From JAJDIA01 sp031555145 (GTDB lineage: Bacteria; Bacteroidota; Bacteroidia; Bacteroidales; Tannerellaceae), in the NCBI GenBank assembly GCA_031555145.1, contig JAVBUR010000037.1:1-61328 (forward strand): 61,328 nucleotides of DNA, in the 5' to 3' direction. The notes beneath the pieces are model-generated. The model saw only the letters and a list, made by a program, of their open reading frames with translations. It searched no databases and had not been told where the DNA came from. Shown piece after piece: positions 17,226 to 26,270 of this stretch. The translations under genes were made by a program, and so were the position numbers. Within the stretch, counting starts at the first letter, position 1; each line of letters begins with the position of its first letter.

Positions 17226-17412
17226 CGATTTGTCGATTTGACAATCTTGGATGCTGGCCTTGATGAAACCAGGCCTGCGCCTCACTTCCGCGAGGCCTGC
17301 ATGTCAGCCTGCTGGCTTGTGCATCTCAACCGGCTGAGGCCTGCGCCTCGATTCGCCACTTTCAGATTCGGACAAATGTGAAGACATAGTGTCGCCGGGT
17401 TTGACATTGATC

Positions 17413-17447
17413 CAAAAAAAAAGACTGTCCCGGATGGGACAGCCTCT
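17413..17447 (-). terminator. Intrinsic terminator of pnp
   Basis: Read on the minus strand, a 7-bp stem (CTGTCCC/GGGACAG) with a 4-nt loop is followed by a run of nine T. It lies 24 bp beyond the pnp stop. Confidence 0.85.
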
Positions 17448-17470
17448 TTATGTGATGTATTTCTGTGCGC

Positions 17471-19717
17471 TTATCTCGGGCCGCGATTACCACCACTGCG
17501 GGGGCCACGGTCGCCACGGTCACCGCGATCAGGACGGTCGCCACGGTCGGGGCGCGGTCCACGTTCGGGACGGTCAGGGCGCGGCGGACGTTCTTCGTAG
17601 CCTTCCGGTTTCGGCAGCAATACCTTGCGGGAAAGTTTGAATTTGCCTGTCTTCGGATCTACGTCTACCAGTTTCACCTGGATAGCGTCGCCTTCCTTGA
17701 GTCCGGTTTCTTCTACGGTTTCGAGGCGTTTCCAATCCATTTCGGAGATGTGCAGCAAGCCATCCTTACCCGGCATGAATTCTACAAACGCACCATACGG
17801 CATGATGGAAGAAACTTTTCCTTCGTATACTTCGCCTACTTCGGGAACAGCGACAATGCCTTTGATAGCACGTACGGCTCCGTCGATCGACTCTTTGTTC
17901 GTTCCTGAGATTTCGATGATACCTACACCGTCTACTTCTTCGATAGCGATGGTAGCACCTGTCTTTTCCTGGATTCCCTGGATGATCTTTCCACCCGGTC
18001 CAATCACAGCGCCAATGAATTCCTTGGCAATCGTCATCTTTTCGATGCGCGGTGCGTGCGGTTTCATTTCGGGACGCGGTTCGGGCAGTGCGTCGGTGAT
18101 CTTGCCGAGAATATGCAGACGGCCTTCGCGGGCCTGTGCCAATGCGTTTTCGAGGATTTCATAGGAGAGTCCATCGACCTTGATGTCCATTTGGGTAGCG
18201 GTGATACCGTCTTTGGTACCGGTTACCTTGAAGTCCATATCGCCCAGGTGGTCTTCGTCGCCGAGGATATCTGACAAGATAGCGTAGTTGGTTCCCTTGT
18301 TTTCAGAGATCAAACCCATGGCTATACCCGATACCGGTTTCTTGATCTGTACACCGGCATCCATCAACGCCAGCGTACCGGCACAAACAGTCGCCATGGA
18401 AGACGAACCGTTCGATTCGAGGATATCGGATACGACACGCAGTACATAGGGGAAGTCAGCAGGGATCATGCCTTTAAGGGCGCGGTGTGCCAGGTTTCCG
18501 TGACCTACTTCGCGACGGCCTACACCGCGCTGCGGGCGGGCTTCACCGGTAGAGAACGGAGGGAAGTTATAGTGCAGCAGGAAACGTTCCTTGCCGTAGT
18601 TCAGTACGTCGTCTACCAACTTTTCGTCCGACTTCGTACCCAGTGTCACGGTGGTCAGCGACTGTGTTTCACCACGGGTGAAGACAGCCGATCCGTGCGG
18701 CCAGGGCAGGTAGCTGGTTTCGCACCAGATGGGGCGGATCTCGGTAGTCTTACGACCGTCGAGGCGCTTGCCTTCGTCGAGGATGGCACGGCGCATCGCT
18801 TCTTTTTCCACATCGTGGTAGTAGCGGCCGATCATCTCGCCTTTGGCAGCCAGTTCTTCTTCTGTCAGGGCCGCTTTATATTCGTCTACGATGGCCTTGA
18901 AGGCATCCGAACGTTGGTGCTTGTCGGAACCGGATACGGCGATGGCATATACCTTGTCGTAACATTTCGTGCGTACGTCCTGGCGAAGTTCGTCGTCGTT
19001 TGTTTCGTGATTGTATTCGCGTTTCACCGTCTTGCCACAGGCTTCCATCAGTTCGATCTGCGCCTGGCAGTGTACCTTGATGGCTTCGTGAGCAACCTTG
19101 ATGGCTTCGAGCATATCGGCTTCCTGTACTTCCTTCATTTCTCCTTCCACCATCATGATGTTGTCGAGCGTAGCAGCGACCATGATGTCGATATCAGCTT
19201 GCTTCAACTGATCGAAAGTGGGGTTAATGACGAATTGTCCATCGATACGTGCCACACGTACTTCCGAGATCGGACCGTTGAACGGAACATCCGATACAGC
19301 CAGGGCGGAAGAAGCAGCCAGTCCGGCCAATGCGTCGGGCATATCTTCACCGTCGGAAGAGAACAATATAACGTTTACGAATACTTCAGCATGGTAGTTA
19401 TCCGGGAACAGCGGACGAAGCGCGCGGTCGACCAGACGTGATGTCAGGATTTCATAATCGGATGCTTTTCCTTCACGTTTGGTAAAACCACCGGGGAAAC
19501 GGCCGAATGCAGAAAACTTCTCTTTGTACTCAACCGACAGGGGCATAAAGTCAACACCCGGGTTTGCATCTTTCGCAGCCGTAACCGTAGCCAACAACAC
19601 AGTGTTGTTCATACGAACGGTTACCGAACCGTCCGCTTGTTTGGCCAATTTTCCGGTCTCGATCGTGATGGTCCTTCCATCACTCAATTGGATCGTCTTG
19701 CTAATTGGATTAACCAT
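17471..19717 (-). CDS. pnp: Polyribonucleotide nucleotidyltransferase (PNPase)
   Basis: Phosphorolytic 3'-5' exoribonuclease of 748 aa. It has two RNase PH domains, a KH domain (FIGAVIGPGGKIIQGIQ) and an S1 domain (GEVYEGKVSSIMPYGAFVEF). The start is MVNPISK at 19717; a longer in-frame extension lacks family similarity and would place translation upstream of the -7 motif (TACATTTG, complement of 19756-19763). The C-terminus is an unusual ~40-residue low-complexity tail of repeated R, G, D and P that may bind RNA or protein partners. A terminator follows. Confidence 0.97.
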   Translation of the reverse strand: MVNPISKTIQLSDGRTITIETGKLAKQADGSVTVRMNNTVLLATVTAAKDANPGVDFMPLSVEYKEKFSAFGRFPGGFTKREGKASDYEILTSRLVDRALRPLFPDNYHAEVFVNVILFSSDGEDMPDALAGLAASSALAVSDVPFNGPISEVRVARIDGQFVINPTFDQLKQADIDIMVAATLDNIMMVEGEMKEVQEADMLEAIKVAHEAIKVHCQAQIELMEACGKTVKREYNHETNDDELRQDVRTKCYDKVYAIAVSGSDKHQRSDAFKAIVDEYKAALTEEELAAKGEMIGRYYHDVEKEAMRRAILDEGKRLDGRKTTEIRPIWCETSYLPWPHGSAVFTRGETQSLTTVTLGTKSDEKLVDDVLNYGKERFLLHYNFPPFSTGEARPQRGVGRREVGHGNLAHRALKGMIPADFPYVLRVVSDILESNGSSSMATVCAGTLALMDAGVQIKKPVSGIAMGLISENKGTNYAILSDILGDEDHLGDMDFKVTGTKDGITATQMDIKVDGLSYEILENALAQAREGRLHILGKITDALPEPRPEMKPHAPRIEKMTIAKEFIGAVIGPGGKIIQGIQEKTGATIAIEEVDGVGIIEISGTNKESIDGAVRAIKGIVAVPEVGEVYEGKVSSIMPYGAFVEFMPGKDGLLHISEMDWKRLETVEETGLKEGDAIQVKLVDVDPKTGKFKLSRKVLLPKPEGYEERPPRPDRPERGPRPDRGDRPDRGDRGDRGPRSGGNRGPR

Positions 19718-19847
19718 AATCTTCTTTCTTATTTTTCTATCTGTAAAAATTGGTGCAAATGTAATGATTCTTTGCCTGTAAACACATGAAAATGAAAAGA
19801 AAATGTCTGTAACAGACAAATTTACCGGCGAAATACTTTCTTTATGC

Positions 19848-19883
19848 AAAAAATCCCCGGCCGCATTTCTGCGCACCGGGGAT
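19848..19883 (-). terminator. Intrinsic terminator of rubrerythrin
   Basis: On the minus strand, ATCCCCGG pairs with CCGGGGAT, with inner CGCA/TGCG pairs closed by a GAAA tetraloop, followed by TTTTTTG. It lies about 40 bp past the rubrerythrin stop. Confidence 0.85.
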
Positions 19884-19921
19884 CAATAAGTTCCAAATAC
19901 AACCTTAAAGCCTGAAAGAAC

Positions 19922-20500
19922 TTAATAATTTTCTTTCATCGGTTCGAAATGAGCCTGGGGATGGTCGCAGGCGGGACATTTACCCGGGGCAGCCTTGCCT
20001 TCGTGTACGTATCCACAGTTGCGGCACTGCCATTTGATGGGTTCTTCTTTAGCAAACACTTCGTTCTTTTCGATGTTGGAGAGGAGTTTACGGTAGCGGC
20101 GTTCGTGTTCGGCCTCTACTTTGGCGATCATACGGAAAGCTACAGCTACAGCTTTAAAGCCTTCTTCGTCGGCGATCTTGGCAAATTCAGGATAGAGTTC
20201 CGACCATTCTTCGTTTTCACCGGCAGCAGCAGCAGCCAGGTTTTCCATGGTGGTGCCAATGACACCGGCAGGATACATAGCGGTGATTTCAACCATGCCG
20301 CCTTCGAGGAATTTGAAGAAACGTTTGGCGTGTTCTTTTTCCTGATCGGCTGTTTCCTGGAATACGCCGGCGATTTGCTCGTATCCTTCTTTCTTGGCCA
20401 CGCTGGCGAAATAGGTGTAACGTGTTCTTGCCTGTGATTCACCAGCGAACGCTTTCAACAGATTCTGTTCCGTACGCGTTCCTTTAATACTTTTTTCCAT
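19922..20500 (-). CDS. rbr: Rubrerythrin
   Basis: A 192-aa cytoplasmic peroxide reductase of anaerobes. The N-terminal four-helix di-iron domain shows the glutamate/histidine ligands in FAGESQARTRY, QEKEHAKRF and EAEHERRYRK. The C-terminal rubredoxin domain has CRNCGYVHEG and CPACDHP, binding one Fe(Cys)4. Length and order match classic rubrerythrin. A -7 motif (TATCTTTG, complement of 20563-20570) indicates its own promoter, and a strong terminator follows, so it is monocistronic. Confidence 0.96.
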   Translation of the reverse strand: MEKSIKGTRTEQNLLKAFAGESQARTRYTYFASVAKKEGYEQIAGVFQETADQEKEHAKRFFKFLEGGMVEITAMYPAGVIGTTMENLAAAAAGENEEWSELYPEFAKIADEEGFKAVAVAFRMIAKVEAEHERRYRKLLSNIEKNEVFAKEEPIKWQCRNCGYVHEGKAAPGKCPACDHPQAHFEPMKENY

Positions 20501-20673
20501 AATGCGTTTATTTTATAAGATATATAGATGACTACTGATCACTGATTTTTAAAATGCCGTATCAAAGATAGACATACCTTTCCAACCGGCGAAAAAATGG
20601 CCGTAAATAATATCTATCATACTATAAACAGCGTTTATCCAGCAGAAGTTCATCCGCAACATTTAATTATTTG

Positions 20674-20681
20674 TACCTTTG
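20674..20681 (+). promoter_or_regulatory. -7 element for the SulP transporter
   Basis: TACCTTTG matches TAnnTTTG, 21 bp before the ATG at 20703. This position rules out an in-frame start at 20679. Confidence 0.5.
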
Positions 20682-20702
20682 CGCTCTCAATTTCAGGAGC
20701 AT

Positions 20703-22391
20703 ATGGAAATAAGGAAAAAGATTGATTTTCAGCCAAAGCTATTCACGGCTTTGCGGAATTATTCGAAAGAACGGTTTATGGCCGACCTGATGGCCGGCAT
20801 TATTGTAGGGATTGTGGCCCTTCCGTTGGCGATTGCTTTTGGGATCGCGTCAGGGGTAAGTCCCGAAAAAGGGTTGATCACAGCTATTATCGGCGGGTTT
20901 ATTGTGTCCTTCCTGGGTGGTAGTTCAGTACAGATCGGCGGACCAACGGGAGCATTCATTGTGATTGTGTATGGTATTATCCAGAACTTCGGCGTCGAAG
21001 GGCTGGCCATTGCCACGGTAGTGGCGGGTATCATGCTGGTGGTCATGGGGGTACTGAAATTGGGGACAGTGATCAAGTTTATCCCCTATCCGATTGTGGT
21101 CGGCTTTACAAGCGGGATTGCCATGACGATCTTCGCCACACAGATGAAAGACCTTTTCGGACTGTCGATCGACAAGGTGCCGGCCGACTTCCTGACCAAA
21201 TGGGTGGTCTATGCACAGCATATCGATTCGATCAACTGGTGGGCGCTACTGATAGGGCTGGTGAGTATCGCAGTCATAGTCTTCACGCCAAAGTTCTCAC
21301 GCAAGATACCGGGATCACTGGTAGCGATCGTTGTGATGACCATTATCGTATATGTCATGCGTAACTACCTGGGGATAACCTCCATCGAAACGATTGGCGA
21401 CCGTTTTACGATCAACGCTTCCCTGCCGCAACCCGAAAAGATTGCGTTCAGCATGGCGACGATCAACCTGCTGCTGCCTTCCGCCTTTACCATCGCCATG
21501 CTGGGTGCCATTGAATCATTGCTTTCGGCTACCGTAGCCGATGGGGTAACAGGCGACAAGCATCGATCGAATACAGAACTGATCGCCCAGGGGGCTGCCA
21601 ATATCATTGTGCCGATCTTTGGCGGTATTCCGGTGACCGGCGCTATTGCCCGTACGATGACAAATATCAACAATGGCGGACGTACACCGGTGGCGGGCAT
21701 CATCCATGCCATCGTGTTACTGCTGATCCTGCTGTTCCTTAGCCCGTTGACGAAACATATCCCGATGGCCTGTCTGGCCGGGGTGCTAATTATCGTATCC
21801 TATAATATGAGTGAATGGCGCACGTTCCGTTCACTGCTGAAAAACCCGAAAGGAGATGTATCTGTTCTGCTTGTTACCTTCTTCCTGACGGTGATATTCG
21901 ACCTGACGATCGCTATTGAGATCGGCCTGTTGATCGCCATGTTCCTCTTTATGAAGCGTGTAACGGATACAACAAAGGTGTCCGTCACCAAAGATGTGAT
22001 CAACCTGTCGGAAGACAGTGATGTGTTTATGGAAGAAGAAAAACTGCTATTACCCGAATCGGTGGAAGTGTACGAGATCGACGGTCCATTCTTCTTCGGT
22101 ATTGCCAATAAGTTCGATAGCATTATGCAACGCATGGGTGACAAACCGAAGGTGCGCATCATCCGTATGCGGAAAGTACCGTTTATGGACTCGACGGGAC
22201 TGCATAACCTGGAAAGCCTCTACCGTCTCTCCAAGGCTGAAGGCATTCAGATGATCCTATCAGGTGTAAACGAAAGTGTACGCAGCCTACTGCTCAAGTC
22301 GGGCTTCGACCAAAAAGTTGGTGCCAATAATATCTGCAGCAATATCAATGAGGCTGTAGAGAGGGCAACGGAACTGGTCGGTAAGCAATGA
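20703..22391 (+). CDS. SulP family anion transporter with STAS domain
   Basis: A 562-aa inner-membrane transporter. The N-terminal signature MAGIIVGIVALPLAIAFGIA is followed by about 12-14 hydrophobic segments to residue ~425. A cytoplasmic STAS domain (about 445-550) contains IRMRKVPFMDSTGLHNLE. Family members carry sulfate, bicarbonate or other anions, often with Na+ or H+; the substrate cannot be told from sequence alone. No carbonic anhydrase is adjacent. ATG 20703 is chosen because of the promoter motif just upstream. Confidence 0.93.
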   Translation: MEIRKKIDFQPKLFTALRNYSKERFMADLMAGIIVGIVALPLAIAFGIASGVSPEKGLITAIIGGFIVSFLGGSSVQIGGPTGAFIVIVYGIIQNFGVEGLAIATVVAGIMLVVMGVLKLGTVIKFIPYPIVVGFTSGIAMTIFATQMKDLFGLSIDKVPADFLTKWVVYAQHIDSINWWALLIGLVSIAVIVFTPKFSRKIPGSLVAIVVMTIIVYVMRNYLGITSIETIGDRFTINASLPQPEKIAFSMATINLLLPSAFTIAMLGAIESLLSATVADGVTGDKHRSNTELIAQGAANIIVPIFGGIPVTGAIARTMTNINNGGRTPVAGIIHAIVLLLILLFLSPLTKHIPMACLAGVLIIVSYNMSEWRTFRSLLKNPKGDVSVLLVTFFLTVIFDLTIAIEIGLLIAMFLFMKRVTDTTKVSVTKDVINLSEDSDVFMEEEKLLLPESVEVYEIDGPFFFGIANKFDSIMQRMGDKPKVRIIRMRKVPFMDSTGLHNLESLYRLSKAEGIQMILSGVNESVRSLLLKSGFDQKVGANNICSNINEAVERATELVGKQ

Positions 22392-22403
22392 TTAATAATA
22401 TAA

Positions 22404-22441
22404 TAAAGGAGGTCAGATCGAAGAGATGCTGACCTTCTTTA
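22404..22441. terminator. Bidirectional terminator between SulP and radical SAM genes
   Basis: An 11-bp stem (AAGGAGGTCAG with CTGACCTTCTT, one G-T pair) sits between two convergent genes, with A/T-rich flanks on both sides (CTTTATTAAT and complement). Confidence 0.75.
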
Positions 22442-23221
22442 TTAATAGGAAACGCTGACTTCAAAGCCAGCTGTACGGGCTAGATCCGCGATGGCATCCA
22501 ACTTTTCTTTGGATACTTTCTGAAGGCCGCTGACGGGGGTTTCCCGTTCGATAGTATAAATCATGACTTGTCGGGGATGAATACGGCGGAGGGCGTCGAG
22601 CCAACCGGTGAGTTCCTCTTCTGTCGTATTATCAACCGATTGTCCCTGGTATTCACCCGTAATAAACATGGTCTGGATGATGAGGTTACCATCGAAGCGG
22701 ATCAGTTGTTCGATTAGTTTGTCGAAAGTGAACTGGGGCGAGTTGGGGACGTTCAGTTGCTGGATACGGCTGTCGAGTACGGAATCGAGCTTGAGTATAT
22801 TGTCTTCGATCTTATTCAGGGCGTCAAATACGTCTTCCTTCTGCAGCATGGTGGAGTTGGAAAGGACGGCGATCTTTGCCCGGGGGCAGAGACGGTTACG
22901 CAACTCGATAGTATCGTCGATAATACCACCGAAGGCCGGATGCATCGTAGGCTCACCATTACCGGCAAAGGTGATCACATCAGGCGCCAGTCCCTCGGCC
23001 TGCATAGCGAGGAGTTTTGCTTCAAGGGCGGCCTTGACTTCGGCTCGGGTCGGTAATTTACTCTGTGTACGGCGTTCTTCGTTCAGTCCGCATTCGCAAT
23101 AAATACAGTTGAATGAACAGAGCTTGCCATCCAGCGGCAAGAGGTTCATACCCAGTGAAACGCCCAGACGACGGCTGTGTACCGGTCCGAATACGATATC
23201 GTTGAAAAGGATTGTACTCAT
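22442..23221 (-). CDS. Radical SAM protein (COG0731-like)
   Basis: A 259-aa radical SAM enzyme. C35-x3-C39-x2-C42 (CSFNCIYC) ligates the 4Fe-4S cluster that cleaves SAM. GNGEPTMHP (near 88) is the glycine-rich SAM-binding region. There is no auxiliary-cluster domain. It resembles the small Fe-S oxidoreductase group COG0731, whose substrates are mostly unknown. It is not an anSME, which is longer and has extra cysteine clusters. A -7 motif (TACCTTTG, complement of 23259-23266) lies upstream. Confidence 0.88.
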   Translation of the reverse strand: MSTILFNDIVFGPVHSRRLGVSLGMNLLPLDGKLCSFNCIYCECGLNEERRTQSKLPTRAEVKAALEAKLLAMQAEGLAPDVITFAGNGEPTMHPAFGGIIDDTIELRNRLCPRAKIAVLSNSTMLQKEDVFDALNKIEDNILKLDSVLDSRIQQLNVPNSPQFTFDKLIEQLIRFDGNLIIQTMFITGEYQGQSVDNTTEEELTGWLDALRRIHPRQVMIYTIERETPVSGLQKVSKEKLDAIADLARTAGFEVSVSY

Positions 23222-23273
23222 TTTACTCCCTACTTTCTTTATATAACAAATCAGGACACAAAGGTAGGCATTT

Positions 23274-25340
23274 CTAAAACTTCCACCTCAACAAGATGTA
23301 GATATCCATCTTACGGGAGCCATCAATCTCTTCCAGGTCGGTACCGATCACATCGCGGTCGACATAGTGGGTGGAGGCGATTTTGGTGGTCAAGACCAGG
23401 TTCCGTGTTATTTTCCAGCCAAGGGAAAGTGCCCACCGGATACCCTGCCCATAAAAGGAAGGCATGGAAAAGGCATACAGCATATTCTTTTCGTGCGAAC
23501 TGATACGGGTACTGTAATCGTCGGTACGAAACCAACCGGCAAAGCCGTCGATTTGTACCGGAAAGTCCGCCGGTTGCCAACCAACGCGTTGCGAAAGCAT
23601 CCAGCCATTACTGTCTGCACCTGTTTCACGGTACATCACGCCATCTACCGCTGTATGGCAGACAAAAGAAGGGAAAGGCGTGTAAGTAGCCTGCATCCGT
23701 AACCGGTGTTGGGCATAGGGCAGGATGGCAACGTATTTAGCGTCTTCGGGAGTATTGTTTGTTTCTTTTTGCCGGTATTTGTAGCGAAGATAAACGGAAA
23801 GGCTGCCGTTATGGGTATAATCGGCCTGCGCCATATATTCCTTGCCGGTAGAAGGGGCATCGACACCATATTTCAACCAGGGAAAACGGAAAACGTCGGC
23901 GTAAGCTGACAGTTTCCAGTAGGGAAACGGCACAAATTGGAAACCCAGATAGACACCTTGTTCATTCTGGACAGTAGATTGTTGGGCAAAAGCATTTCCA
24001 AAGAGTGCCTGATAGCGACGATCGTAGTAGCGATGCAAAAGTAGGAAAGTAATGTAAGAAGTGGGGGTGAGTTCCAATGCGTTTAGGGTAGCGATAGCTT
24101 TATTTTGTGAAATAGCTGTCTCGCCATATACTTTCACCCGGTTGTTTTTCCAGAGGTAGTCGATGCTCAGGTTGATATTCCGGTTGCCATGAAAATAAAA
24201 GAGGTTGTAGGGTTTAGGATCGGGTTGCATCGTATAGTCGCCAAATGAATGGGTAAGTGCGGTAGTACCCAAACAGAAGGAAGGGGTAACATAGCGGATG
24301 TGGGCGCCAATGACCTGTAGAGGTACGGTCTGCTGTTTTTCCCGATCACGTACCAGGCGATGCAGTCCGTCTGTTTTGAGGGAAGGAAAGGTATCCTGTT
24401 GTACCGACGCATCCATCTGCCGGTAGGAATAAAAGAGGCTGTATTCCATCCTCCCAAAGGCAATGGTAGTTGCCGCACCCCGGAAGAAATCAGCCTCATT
24501 GCTGGAATAATGGCGGCGAAAACCATTGCTCCGTCGTTCGGCACTGGCTACAATGGCGCTTCGACCGGGCGTAAAATCATGACTTAGTACCAGTCCCTGT
24601 CCGAAAGAAGCTTTGTAGTCACCAATAGCCAGGCTTTTCAGTTTTCCCATTCCTTTAAGGAAGAGGTGAGCAGAATAGTAATCGTATCCTTTATGATGCT
24701 GGTTCCAAAAGGGTTCACCGGCATCTTTTTCTCCGACGAAACCCAGTTGCAGACGGTCATCGAAGGTATAGGAATAGCGGAGGTAGTGGTAAAAAGGTTC
24801 GCCGAGATACATCCGGTTTGGGTTTTCGGCCAGACTACTGTCCGAAACGGACTGGTAACCCTTTTTCTGTTGAAAACAATGGTCGTATCTGATTTGCAGT
24901 TCATTATCACCTCGTTTCAACAAGTTATCAACAGTAAATAGGAGTTTATCAACCTGTTTTTCACTAATCCGGACAAAGGGAAGGAGAAGTTGGATAGTTT
25001 GCATATCCAGTTCTTCGATATTCTTAAGTTCATAAACGGAAAGCATATCACCGTAGCGTTGGCGATAAGCCAGGAGGCTCTCAATCTGGCGGTCGGACAG
25101 GAAAGGGAGCTTACGGAAATCATCTACATCAGCTTTATTGAGATCGAACGGATGTTCAGCCAACCAGGAAAGTTCAGTGTAGAGGGTTTCCAGGCGTTCG
25201 GTATCTTCTGTTTCTTCGGCCAGCTCTTCCAGATATTCTTTCCACTTATCAACAGCAGGTAATATCTGGGCATTAGCAACATAACAAGTTATAAACAGAT
25301 TTATCCACAGGAGGAAACAACATATGCGTAGTATATTCAT
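23274..25340 (-). CDS. Helix-hairpin-helix domain protein with outer-membrane-like C-terminus
   Basis: A 688-aa exported protein (signal about 1-24). Residues ~64-130 contain ComEA-like helix-hairpin-helix repeats (FDLNKADVDDFRKLPFLS). From about 150 onward, alternating hydrophobic and aromatic beta-strands run to a terminal YILLRWKF, suggesting a beta-barrel. The HhH-plus-barrel arrangement is Bacteroidetes-specific and its function is unknown. It begins 4 bp after the small barrel protein at 25345, forming an operon. Confidence 0.75.
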   Translation of the reverse strand: MNILRICCFLLWINLFITCYVANAQILPAVDKWKEYLEELAEETEDTERLETLYTELSWLAEHPFDLNKADVDDFRKLPFLSDRQIESLLAYRQRYGDMLSVYELKNIEELDMQTIQLLLPFVRISEKQVDKLLFTVDNLLKRGDNELQIRYDHCFQQKKGYQSVSDSSLAENPNRMYLGEPFYHYLRYSYTFDDRLQLGFVGEKDAGEPFWNQHHKGYDYYSAHLFLKGMGKLKSLAIGDYKASFGQGLVLSHDFTPGRSAIVASAERRSNGFRRHYSSNEADFFRGAATTIAFGRMEYSLFYSYRQMDASVQQDTFPSLKTDGLHRLVRDREKQQTVPLQVIGAHIRYVTPSFCLGTTALTHSFGDYTMQPDPKPYNLFYFHGNRNINLSIDYLWKNNRVKVYGETAISQNKAIATLNALELTPTSYITFLLLHRYYDRRYQALFGNAFAQQSTVQNEQGVYLGFQFVPFPYWKLSAYADVFRFPWLKYGVDAPSTGKEYMAQADYTHNGSLSVYLRYKYRQKETNNTPEDAKYVAILPYAQHRLRMQATYTPFPSFVCHTAVDGVMYRETGADSNGWMLSQRVGWQPADFPVQIDGFAGWFRTDDYSTRISSHEKNMLYAFSMPSFYGQGIRWALSLGWKITRNLVLTTKIASTHYVDRDVIGTDLEEIDGSRKMDIYILLRWKF

Positions 25341-25344
25341 CCGA

Positions 25345-26172
25345 TTAAAATGAGAAGGTTAAACCAATACCTGTCTGCATGCCCAATACGGGATGCGAAA
25401 TGGCAGACACATCGACGGTAAAGTGGGAATAGGTATATCCGATCCCAAAGCAAGGCAGCAGCGGATCGGTATGGACGCCGGCACGGAGATAACAGGCATC
25501 GAACAAGGTGTATTCTATACCGGCTTCCCCCCTGATACTTTCTTTATCGGCAACGATACTACAAAGTAGTGTCATTGGATCAATGAGTTGCCAACCTATC
25601 CCTACCTGTACGGAAAAGGGGGTAAGATAACCACTGTCTATCTGCTTATCAACTATAGAGACGGAGGGTATATGCAAAGCCGTAAGCCCGATCCGCCAAC
25701 GGTCGGAGGGAGTGAATACGACGCCGATATCCGTAGACAGGCGTGCCGGTTGTTCATCATATAATGCTGTTTGCAAAACGGTGTATTGAATACCCACCCC
25801 TACCGCCCATTGTTCACCTAATTGTTTGCCGAGTGCCAAGCGGAACATTGTTTTTCGGTAGGCATCATATCCGAACGTAGCAAACTGGATACCGATCGGC
25901 AACCAGGCATTCGGATACTGAAAACCGCCGGAAAGGGTACCTAACTCACGTAACCCATAGGCATTGTGATACTGGAAGAAAAATGTACGCTTATCCGCCA
26001 ACGGTAGGAGGGCCGGATTCACCAAAACAGACTGGGTGACCCCGTTACCACCTGTTCCCATACTCCGCATATCGGGCTGTCGCTCATGGATCGTACTGCC
26101 GGCAGGAGTTACCAGGCCTATCATTAACACCGGGAAAAGTAACCACAGAAAGGGGTATCGCTTCATTTTCAT
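25345..26172 (-). CDS. Outer-membrane beta-barrel protein of the PorV/FadL type
   Basis: A protein of about 275 aa with a signal peptide (to about 25). The N-terminal region RSMGTGGNGVTQSVLVNPA resembles PorV/PorQ/FadL-like barrels, and the C-terminus ends in the aromatic strand LTFSF. The ATG at 26172 is preferred to a TTG two codons earlier. A full consensus promoter is at 26209-26241. It is followed after 4 bp by the helix-hairpin-helix/barrel gene, so the two products probably work together at the outer membrane. Confidence 0.75.
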   Translation of the reverse strand: MKMKRYPFLWLLFPVLMIGLVTPAGSTIHERQPDMRSMGTGGNGVTQSVLVNPALLPLADKRTFFFQYHNAYGLRELGTLSGGFQYPNAWLPIGIQFATFGYDAYRKTMFRLALGKQLGEQWAVGVGIQYTVLQTALYDEQPARLSTDIGVVFTPSDRWRIGLTALHIPSVSIVDKQIDSGYLTPFSVQVGIGWQLIDPMTLLCSIVADKESIRGEAGIEYTLFDACYLRAGVHTDPLLPCFGIGYTYSHFTVDVSAISHPVLGMQTGIGLTFSF

Positions 26173-26208
26173 AATCAAGGACGGTATCAGAGATGTCTGT
26201 TAATCCTA

Positions 26209-26241
26209 CAAAAATAATCAAAGAGTGTAAATTACGGCAAA
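26209..26241 (-). promoter_or_regulatory. Consensus promoter of the barrel/HhH operon
   Basis: Minus strand: TTTG (complement of 26238-26241), 21-bp spacer, TATTTTTG (complement of 26209-26216). It matches the Bacteroidetes consensus and lies 37 bp before the start codon. Confidence 0.7.
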
Positions 26242-26270
26242 CGAATACGGAAAACATTTACTTTTGTAGC

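Larger units (their letters stand above)
16646..17412. other. Gene-free, repeat-rich intergenic region
   Basis: About 770 bp between the regulator and the pnp terminator with no credible gene. It contains dispersed CCTACAC/GTGTAGG words (16774-17070), three perfect palindromes inside a degenerate 22-bp repeat (16894-16981), one copy of a 92-bp dispersed repeat (17134-17225) and a GC-rich patch with four GCCTGC words (17271-17350). It could be the scar of a mobile element, a structured RNA or a multi-repeat landing site. Confidence 0.5.

Noticed and set aside
19718..19876. N-terminal extension of PNPase
   Set aside because: In frame but unlike the family, and upstream of the -7 promoter motif; translation begins at 19717.
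22442..23221. The radical SAM protein as anSME sulfatase maturase
   Set aside because: Too short (259 aa) and lacks the extra SPASM cysteines.
24918..25309. DnaA-box-like words including a perfect TTATCCACA at 25301
   Set aside because: They fall inside a coding region where Val-Asp-Lys/Asn codons generate TTATCAAC-type words; not arrayed as at 27.6 kb.
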